Source: UMGS973 sp045599945
GTDB taxonomy: Bacteria; Bacillota; Clostridia; Peptostreptococcales; Anaerovoracaceae
Length of the DNA stretch: 12,579 bases
Assembly: GCA_045599945.1 (NCBI GenBank)
Contig: JAZRWY010000035.1
Location: forward strand, 1-12,579
Direction of reading: 5' to 3'
In this document: positions 7,530-12,579 of the stretch, piece by piece
How positions within the stretch are numbered: the stretch's first letter is position 1
How the letters are laid out: the number at the start of each line of letters is the position of its first letter
The notes under the pieces: model-generated
The model's database searches: none
Told to the model about the DNA's origin: nothing
The model's input: only the letters and a program-made list of their open reading frames with translations
Made by a program: the position numbers and the translations under genes

Positions 7530-8907
7530 ATTTCTGTTTCACATATTCTGTCAGAGTGTTGGAAACATCTTCCCAGTTTTCGATGGATACGCTAATGGAA
7601 ACGGCATGCGCGTCTGGATTGATTTCCTTTAGGATGCTGCATTCATGGGTCCGGAAAACAGATGACGCATCCGGAAGTTTGGTCCCTGCAGATTCGGCAG
7701 CCTGATTTAGTGAAGCAAGGAAATCCGAATCTTCCGGTTCATTCCACTGCTGGTTGTCCTGGATCTTATGGTAGCTGAAACCGGAAATCTTCGACAGTGT
7801 ACGGACCGAATCATCCATTTCTGCAAGAATGGAATCTTCTTTACTGAATGTCTTCATTCTGACCGTGCAGGTGCCATCCTGTATATTGATGCCCGCAATA
7901 TTTGAATAGGCCAGGCATTCACCGGTCTGTTCATGCTCTGCATAGGAGCCTGTTATCATGGTATATAGAAGAGAAATCATCTGGTCAGTGTCCTCCTGGG
8001 CGAATACCTTCTTCGGAGTATCCACAATTTCATAAGTGTACTGTGCGTTAGGTTCCTGATCCTTCCATTTTTTATCGAACTTTTCAATGGCCTTATCCAG
8101 TTTCTTTTCAAACTTCTCCTGATCGTTTCTGGAAATGGATACAATGGCTGTAGCCTTCCGGGAATAGGAGTCATAGCCTGAGCCGCCCTTGAAATATGAA
8201 AGATCATATAAAAGGCCGCTCGTCTTACAGCCTGCAAGAAGGGACGATATGTTCAGAATGGCATTGGGGTGTGAATCTTCCGTGCTGTTTATGTTTTCTC
8301 CCTTTAATCCTTTGATCTTGATCCGGTAGGAAAGATCAAATCTCTGATCGGTCTTCTGAATGTCCTTCGTCAATTGATATGAGGAAGATGCCGCGCAGGA
8401 GAGAATCAGTGCCGGTTTTTCCGAATATTCCAGATAGATGATCCGGTCACAGGATGTAATATCTTCCGGCAGAAGCTTCGTTTTTCCTTCCGGAGCCAGT
8501 ACGCCGTATACTTTTGTGTGCTGCGGCAGATACTTCATGAGATAGAGCATGACAGATACATATTCTGTATCATTCAGGTCTGCAGTTTCCGGGATGGTGC
8601 ATATGAATGCAGCCGGCGGAGTCTTGCCATATCCTTTGGAGGCATCTTTTGTCATGATCAGAATGCCGTTTTCTGTCAGATGGCTGGAAATCTTTTCATT
8701 TTCTGACCAGCCGGATACATAGGATATAATATCTGTATCATCAAAGTCATCGCCAAGAGATGTAATCATTGCATCATACTGGGCTGCCAGAAGCTCTTCG
8801 GGAGTCGGCACATTTGCCTCTTCATCCTCCTGATTCTGACAGGAACAAAAGGACAGCAGCAGAATTGTCAACAATAATAATGTTATGTATTTTAAGTTAC
8901 GACTCAT
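7528..8907 (-). CDS. Lipoprotein; degenerate PepD-like (M20) pseudo-dipeptidase
   Basis: This 459-residue protein opens with an N-terminal signal peptide (hydrophobic residues 8-20) and Cys21/Cys23; Cys23 after Ser22 is the likelier lipidation site, so it should be anchored outside the membrane. No standard catalytic motif is visible. However, its whole length follows E. coli PepD (M20 aminoacyl-histidine dipeptidase) as I recall it. ISYVSGW (61-67) matches EYIVGW, IKGLKGENIN (198-207) matches LKGLKGGHSG, and LSYFKGGS (236-243) matches LIDFNGGT. YSNIAGI (334-340) matches SLNVGVV, and NQQWNEPEDSDF (385-396) matches YPGWQPDANSP. The metal site appears lost: the AHLD position reads CTIP (103-106), the EE pair reads PE (139-140), and the segment with the last ligand (GPHSPDE) is absent. 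RBS AGGAG at 8914-8918. It is inferred to be a non-enzymatic binding or structural protein. Confidence 0.8.
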   Translation of the reverse strand: MSRNLKYITLLLLTILLLSFCSCQNQEDEEANVPTPEELLAAQYDAMITSLGDDFDDTDIISYVSGWSENEKISSHLTENGILIMTKDASKGYGKTPPAAFICTIPETADLNDTEYVSVMLYLMKYLPQHTKVYGVLAPEGKTKLLPEDITSCDRIIYLEYSEKPALILSCAASSSYQLTKDIQKTDQRFDLSYRIKIKGLKGENINSTEDSHPNAILNISSLLAGCKTSGLLYDLSYFKGGSGYDSYSRKATAIVSISRNDQEKFEKKLDKAIEKFDKKWKDQEPNAQYTYEIVDTPKKVFAQEDTDQMISLLYTMITGSYAEHEQTGECLAYSNIAGINIQDGTCTVRMKTFSKEDSILAEMDDSVRTLSKISGFSYHKIQDNQQWNEPEDSDFLASLNQAAESAGTKLPDASSVFRTHECSILKEINPDAHAVSISVSIENWEDVSNTLTEYVKQK

Positions 8908-8934
8908 ATTTTACTCCTATTTTATCCAAAATGG

Positions 8935-8963
8935 TTTATTTCTCTGCATAAATCATATATAAT
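8935..8963 (+). promoter_or_regulatory. Predicted sigma-A promoter for the GNAT gene
   Basis: TATAAT (8958-8963) lies 17 nt downstream of TTTATT (8935-8940), giving a predicted start near 8970 and a leader of about 38 nt before the ATG at 9009. The lipoprotein gene is divergent from the same 101-nt gap; I found no convincing -35/-10 pair for it there. Confidence 0.5.
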
Positions 8964-9008
8964 GATACCATAGCAGAAGGTATTTTTTAAGTATTTGAGG
9001 AAAAATTC

Positions 9009-9545
9009 ATGGAAACAAGAAATTTAAACATCAGAAATTCAGAATTCGAAGACTGCCAGTATTTTGCATCCTGGGAGGTAAATCCCGATGTTACCCGCTA
9101 CTTTTCCATCAGTAACGGACAGACATACGCAGATACAGCTACTAAGTTTGTTTTACAGGATCATGATGAGACCATGCTGCTTTTTACCATCATGAGCAAA
9201 CATACCAATAAACCGATCGGCAGAATTGTCATTTCTGACATCAATAAGGAGTATGATTCCTTAAACATCTTCCGGATGTACATTGCCAGCCCTGAAGATA
9301 GAGGAAAGGGCTATGGTACGGAAGCGCTGACTGCTTTTCTGGAATATGCTTTTATCAATATGCACATGGAACGTGTTACCATCGACTATTTTGCAGATAA
9401 TGACGGTGCGGCCCATATCTACAGAAGGCTCGGCTTTAAAGATGAAGGGACTCTGAGGAACGGCTGCAAGAAAAACGGAAAGTATTTCAGTCTGAATAAG
9501 ATGTCCATGCTCCGAACGGAATTTTTCGAAAACAGAAATAGATAA
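9009..9545 (+). CDS. GNAT-family N-acetyltransferase (RimJ/RimL-like)
   Basis: This 178-residue cytoplasmic protein should transfer acetyl from acetyl-CoA to an amine on a protein N-terminus or small molecule. The acetyl-CoA-binding motif A, RGKGYGTEAL, is at residues 98-107, preceded by strand FRMYIAS. Motif B is NDGAAHIYRRLGFKDEGTLR (131-150), whose N-x-x-A-x-x-x-Y-x-x-L-G-F pattern is typical of the RimJ/RimL-like group. The ATG at 9009 has TGAGGA (8996-9001) 7 nt upstream. The gene has its own promoter and terminator, so it appears monocistronic. The acceptor substrate cannot be predicted; ribosomal-protein N-termini and polyamines are both possible for this subgroup. Confidence 0.92.
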   Translation: METRNLNIRNSEFEDCQYFASWEVNPDVTRYFSISNGQTYADTATKFVLQDHDETMLLFTIMSKHTNKPIGRIVISDINKEYDSLNIFRMYIASPEDRGKGYGTEALTAFLEYAFINMHMERVTIDYFADNDGAAHIYRRLGFKDEGTLRNGCKKNGKYFSLNKMSMLRTEFFENRNR

Positions 9546-9558
9546 ATGCAGTAATTGC

Positions 9559-9588
9559 AAGGGACCTGGTAGCAAGGTCTCTTTTTTT
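9559..9588 (+). terminator. Rho-independent terminator after the GNAT gene
   Basis: Arms 9559-9566 and 9576-9583 form an 8-bp stem with one G-T pair and a 9-nt loop, running into seven T residues (9582-9588). It begins 13 nt after the GNAT stop and separates that gene from the nrdD promoter. Confidence 0.8.
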
Positions 9589-9599
9589 GTTCAAAAAAA

Positions 9600-9615
9600 C
9601 AGTTGACAATTGTGT
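9600..9615 (+). promoter_or_regulatory. Possible second, degenerate NrdR half-box over the -35
   Basis: The right half of this 16-mer (ending ATTGTGT) fits the NrdR box arm, while the left half does not. Its start is exactly 42 bp, about four helical turns, before the better box at 9642. NrdR boxes usually come in tandem with whole-turn spacing. It overlaps TTGACA, which alone could explain part of the sequence, so this is tentative. Confidence 0.25.
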
Positions 9616-9631
9616 GTTTTCGTATTTTAAT
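9603..9631 (+). promoter_or_regulatory. Strong sigma-A promoter for nrdD-nrdG
   Basis: A consensus TTGACA (9603-9608) is followed after exactly 17 nt by TTTAAT (9626-9631), predicting a start near 9638 and a leader of about 70 nt. The leader holds the NrdR-like box. The nrdD RBS AGGAG is at 9697-9701 with a 7-nt spacer. Confidence 0.75.
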
Positions 9632-9641
9632 AAGAAGAGCG

Positions 9642-9657
9642 CCACAAGATATAGTGG
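9642..9657 (+). promoter_or_regulatory. NrdR box
   Basis: The 16 bases CCACAAGATATAGTGG match the NrdR consensus, as I recall it, ACACwATATATwGTGT at 13 of 16 positions, including the central ATAT and both CAC/GTG arms. NrdR is the ATP/dATP-sensing repressor of ribonucleotide reductase genes. The box lies just downstream of the predicted transcription start and upstream of nrdD, where it could block initiation or clearance. Confidence 0.65.
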
Positions 9658-9708
9658 TATAAAACGGAAAATAATTATCATCACATACAAAATAAAAGGA
9701 GTTTCAGT

Positions 9709-12057
9709 ATGCGTACCATTACAAAGATCAGAAAAAGAGACGGACGAATTGTAGACTTTGATCGTACAAAGATTGCAGATGCAATATTTAAGGCTGCACA
9801 GGTTCTTGGCGGAAGAGACAAGGACATGGCAGAAGAGCTGTCCATAGAAATTGAAGCATTCCTCTGTGACAAATACGGGGATGAAATACCTACAGTAGAA
9901 CAGATTCAGGACGCTGTTGAAAAAGTCATGATTGAAAACGGTCATGCAAGAACAGCAAAGGAATATATCCTGTACAGAGCAGAACGTACAAGAATGAGAG
10001 ACATGAATACCCGTCTCATGCATACTTATGACGACCTGACATTCCAGGATGCAAAAGATAATGACATCAAGAGAGAAAATGCCAACATAGACGGCGACAC
10101 TGCCATGGGAACCATGCTGAAGTTCGGTTCGGAAGGCTCTAAGGAATACTATAAAATGAGAGTCCTCAAGCCAAGCCATGCAAGAGCGCACGAAGAAGGA
10201 GACATTCATATCCATGACATGGACTTCCTTGCACTGACCATGACATGCTGTCAGATCGACCTTGTAAAGCTCCTGAAGGATGGTTTCAGCACCGGCCATG
10301 GTCATTTAAGAGAGCCACAGAGCATCGAAAGCTATGCTGCACTTGCATGCATTGCCATCCAGTCTGACCAGAACGACCAGCACGGCGGACAGTCCGTTCC
10401 AAACTTCGATTATGCAATGGCTGTCGGCGTAAGAAAGTCTTACAAGAAGGCATATTGGAAAAACCTTGCAACCATCATCGATTTCATGTATGACATCGAC
10501 GATCAGGAAGAACAGGTGAAGAATATCGGGCTTGAAATCGAAAAGGAACACGGCGTTTTTCCTTGCATGGCATGGGACAACAATTATCTGGAACTGGAAA
10601 AGGAAAAGCTCCAGGAGCTTCTCCCGGATGCAGACATTGAACGTCTTCAGAAGAAAGCCATCAAATTTGCAGATGAAGAAATCGAAAGAAGGACCTACCA
10701 GGCAATGGAAGCATTCATTCATAATCTGAATACCATGCATTCCAGAGCCGGCGCACAGGTACCGTTCTCATCCATCAACTACGGAACAGACACATCTCCG
10801 GAAGGAAGACTTGTCATGAAGTCTGTCATGCTTGCAACACAGGCAGGACTTGGAAACGGCGAAACTCCAATCTTCCCGATCCAGATTTTCAAAGTAAAGG
10901 AAGGAAAGACATATAATCCGGAAGATCCGAACTATGATCTTTTCAAACTGGCCTGTGAAACATCTGCGAAGAGACTGTTCCCGAATTTCTCATTCCTGGA
11001 TGCTCCATATAACATTGCATACTACAAGGAAGGAAATCCGAATACGGAATGTGCATACATGGGATGCCGTACAAGAGTCATTGCAAACAACCACGATCCT
11101 TCGAGAGAAATCGTAACAGGAAGAGGAAACCTTTCTTTTACATCCATTAATCTTCCAAGACTTGCCATCAAGTCAAAGGGAGACATCGATCTGTTCTTTG
11201 AACTTCTGGATCAGAAAATCGATCTTGTCATCGACCAGCTCAACGAAAGATTTAAGATTCAGTGCTCAAAGAAAGTAAAGAACTTCCCGTTCCTGATGGG
11301 TCAGGGTGTATGGATTGATTCCGATAAGCTAGGTCCGAATGATTCCATTGAAGAAGTCATCAGACACGGTACACTCACCATGGGATTCATCGGACTGGCA
11401 GAATGTCTGAAATCATTGACAGGATACCATCATGGCGAATCCGAGGATGCTCAGAAGCTGGGTCTTGAAATTGTAGGCTACATGAGAAAGAGAATGGATG
11501 AAGAAGGCAGAAAGACCGGACTGAACTATTCACTGATCGGTACTCCTGCAGAAGGACTTTCCGGAAGATTCACCCGTCTGGACCAGAAAAAGTATGGCAT
11601 CATGGAAGGCATTACCGATAGAGAATACTATACAAACTCTTTCCATATTCCGGTATATTACAATATCAATGCATTTGATAAAATCAAACTGGAGGCTCCA
11701 TACCATGAACTGACCAATGGCGGACACATCTCATACATCGAACTGGACGGCGATCCGATGAAGAATCTGGATGCGTTTGAACAGGTTGTAAGGTGCATGA
11801 AGGAAAGCGGTGTAGGATACGGTTCTATCAACCATCCGGTTGACAGAGACCCTGTCTGCGGATATACAGGAGTCATCGATAATGTATGTCCAATGTGCGG
11901 ACGTACCGAGGATGAACACGATGTGGGCTTTGAAAGAATCAGAAGAATCACAGGATATCTGGTTGGCACCATGGACATGTGGAATGATGCAAAGACAGCG
12001 GAGGAGAGAGACCGTGTAAAGCATTCCCTTGGCGACGGCAGCGTAGAAAGAATCTAG
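9709..12057 (+). CDS. nrdD: Class III (anaerobic) ribonucleoside-triphosphate reductase
   Basis: This 782-residue cytoplasmic enzyme reduces NTPs to dNTPs without oxygen, using a glycyl radical installed by NrdG and usually formate as reductant. Residues 1 to about 90 are an ATP-cone, the allosteric domain that senses ATP/dATP. Substrate-region motifs include GGQSVPNFDYAMA (226-238). The finger-loop MGCRTRV (451-457) carries Cys453, the likely thiyl radical residue. A zinc-binding region has Cys717, Cys727 and Cys730. The glycyl radical motif is RITGYLVG (746-753), with Gly749 as the expected radical site. The first zinc cysteine of the usual C-x2-C is Asp714 here. Length and order are complete for the ATP-cone subtype. 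nrdG follows after 62 nt and a GC-rich hairpin. Confidence 0.97.
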   Translation: MRTITKIRKRDGRIVDFDRTKIADAIFKAAQVLGGRDKDMAEELSIEIEAFLCDKYGDEIPTVEQIQDAVEKVMIENGHARTAKEYILYRAERTRMRDMNTRLMHTYDDLTFQDAKDNDIKRENANIDGDTAMGTMLKFGSEGSKEYYKMRVLKPSHARAHEEGDIHIHDMDFLALTMTCCQIDLVKLLKDGFSTGHGHLREPQSIESYAALACIAIQSDQNDQHGGQSVPNFDYAMAVGVRKSYKKAYWKNLATIIDFMYDIDDQEEQVKNIGLEIEKEHGVFPCMAWDNNYLELEKEKLQELLPDADIERLQKKAIKFADEEIERRTYQAMEAFIHNLNTMHSRAGAQVPFSSINYGTDTSPEGRLVMKSVMLATQAGLGNGETPIFPIQIFKVKEGKTYNPEDPNYDLFKLACETSAKRLFPNFSFLDAPYNIAYYKEGNPNTECAYMGCRTRVIANNHDPSREIVTGRGNLSFTSINLPRLAIKSKGDIDLFFELLDQKIDLVIDQLNERFKIQCSKKVKNFPFLMGQGVWIDSDKLGPNDSIEEVIRHGTLTMGFIGLAECLKSLTGYHHGESEDAQKLGLEIVGYMRKRMDEEGRKTGLNYSLIGTPAEGLSGRFTRLDQKKYGIMEGITDREYYTNSFHIPVYYNINAFDKIKLEAPYHELTNGGHISYIELDGDPMKNLDAFEQVVRCMKESGVGYGSINHPVDRDPVCGYTGVIDNVCPMCGRTEDEHDVGFERIRRITGYLVGTMDMWNDAKTAEERDRVKHSLGDGSVERI

Positions 12058-12076
12058 ATTAAATCGCATACATCAC

Positions 12077-12101
12077 AAAAAAGGCGGCCGCAGGCCGCCT
12101 T
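12077..12101 (-). terminator. GC-rich hairpin between nrdD and nrdG, terminator-like only on the minus strand
   Basis: Arms 12081-12089 and 12093-12101 pair perfectly over 9 bp (seven G-C) around a 3-nt loop; GCGGCCGC (12084-12091) sits inside. Six A residues precede it on the plus strand (12077-12082) and no T run follows. On the plus strand it is therefore a stable hairpin without a U tract. On the minus strand it is a complete intrinsic terminator ending in TTTTTT, although no minus-strand gene is seen here. Confidence 0.6.
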
Positions 12102-12119
12102 GACTTTACGGAGAATAAA

Positions 12120-12579
12120 ATGGAAAAAGCAGAGACCATAAGAATTGCAGGAGTCGTAAGAGAAAGCATCGTGGATGGACCGGGGATCCGTTTTGCCATC
12201 TTCTGTCAGGGATGTCCCCATCACTGCGAAGGCTGCCACAATCCGGAGTCCCATGATTATAACGGAGGCTATGACTGCAGCATTGACCGGATTCTTGAGG
12301 AGATTGACAAGAATCCGCTGCTCAGAGGCGTTACCTTCAGCGGCGGCGAACCATTTACAAAGGCAAAAGAATTTGCATATATTGGTGAGAAACTTCATGA
12401 AAGAGGTCTGGATGTCACCACATTTACGGGTTTTACCTATGAACAGCTTCTCGACATGAATGATCAGAATGTCATGAATCTGCTGAAAATGACAGATCTT
12501 CTCATTGACGGAAAATATGAAAAGGAACGTAGAGATCTCACTCTGAAATTCCGTGGAAGCCAGAATCAGAGAATCATTG
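12120..12579 (+). CDS. nrdG: Anaerobic RNR activating protein, radical SAM (partial, cut by window end)
   Basis: The first 153 codons are present and in frame to the last base, so the gene is truncated only by the window. NrdG uses a 4Fe-4S cluster and S-adenosylmethionine to make the glycyl radical on NrdD. The cluster motif reads CPHHCEGC (32-39), the C-x3-C-x2-C of radical SAM activases. It is preceded by VDGPGIR (18-24) and followed by the SAM-contact motif FSGGEP (73-78). The ATG at 12120 has GGAG (12110-12113) 6 nt upstream. It lies 62 nt after nrdD in the same direction, as in most class III operons. The visible part shows no degeneration. Confidence 0.95.
   Translation, partial: MEKAETIRIAGVVRESIVDGPGIRFAIFCQGCPHHCEGCHNPESHDYNGGYDCSIDRILEEIDKNPLLRGVTFSGGEPFTKAKEFAYIGEKLHERGLDVTTFTGFTYEQLLDMNDQNVMNLLKMTDLLIDGKYEKERRDLTLKFRGSQNQRII

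Noticed and set aside
9559..9588. T-box or other riboswitch before nrdD, suggested by the GGTAGCAAGG sequence
   Set aside because: The hairpin lies upstream of the nrdD promoter and next to the GNAT stop. It has no upstream specifier stem or conserved T-box sequence, so a plain terminator explains it.
9670..9682. AT-rich ATAATTATCAT resembling a Fur-type box in the nrdD leader
   Set aside because: It is short, its symmetry is limited to a few A-T bases, and it matches no regulator consensus well enough.
9487..10305. Long minus-strand open frame opposite the GNAT gene end and nrdD
   Set aside because: It crosses a terminator and a strong promoter on the other strand, has low-complexity hydrophobic and Cys-rich content, and lies antisense to a well-conserved nrdD.
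12084..12091. GCGGCCGC palindrome as a recombination or attachment site
   Set aside because: It is simply the centre of the GC-rich hairpin; no repeat of it or mobile gene was seen.
12100..12128. TTGACT as the -35 of a separate nrdG promoter
   Set aside because: No acceptable -10 lies 16-18 nt downstream, and the start would fall inside nrdG.
12120..12579. nrdG as a truncated pseudogene
   Set aside because: The frame stays open with intact motifs to the final base; the window edge alone explains the missing end.

Overview
The window looks like ordinary chromosome from an anaerobic, moderately low-GC Bacillota (Firmicutes). The signs are strong AGGAG ribosome binding sites, tightly packed genes that often overlap, a Bacillus-like pepF-nadK-rluD neighbourhood, and an oxygen-sensitive class III ribonucleotide reductase (nrdD/nrdG). 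A genus cannot be named from the sequence alone; an Erysipelotrichia- or Clostridia-type gut anaerobe would fit. No mobile element, CRISPR array, tRNA, rRNA or prophage signal was seen, and no gene-free stretch exceeds 300 bases.

Layout. (1) Positions 1-3547: a hairpin terminator, then a minus-strand operon read right to left: pepF (oligoendopeptidase F), nadK (NAD kinase) and an RluA/RluD-family pseudouridine synthase. (2) Positions 3548-3634: a short divergent promoter region with overlapping -10 elements. (3) Positions 3635-6830: a plus-strand four-gene operon of overlapping genes, closed by a terminator. It encodes a very acidic protein of unknown function, a RarD-type EamA transporter, a metallo-beta-lactamase-fold hydrolase and a membrane-anchored trypsin-like protease. 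(4) Positions 6872-7529: a type-A chloramphenicol-acetyltransferase-like protein. (5) Positions 7528-8907, minus strand: a lipoprotein that at first sight is hypothetical. Read carefully, it follows the full length of the M20 dipeptidase PepD but has lost its metal-binding histidines and catalytic Asp. (6) Positions 8935-9588: a stand-alone GNAT acetyltransferase with its own promoter and terminator. (7) Positions 9600-12579: nrdD and the start of nrdG, with a strong sigma-A promoter, a good match to an NrdR box, and an unusual GC-rich hairpin between the two genes.

How the genes work together. NrdG is the radical-SAM activase that installs the glycyl radical in NrdD, giving dNTPs without oxygen, and the NrdR box suggests dATP/ATP-sensed repression. 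PepF, NadK and RluD are housekeeping functions that share a transcript. The four-gene operon has no obvious known pathway. The most unusual item is the lipid-anchored pseudo-dipeptidase at 7528-8907; the other observations concern regulation or variant active-site residues.
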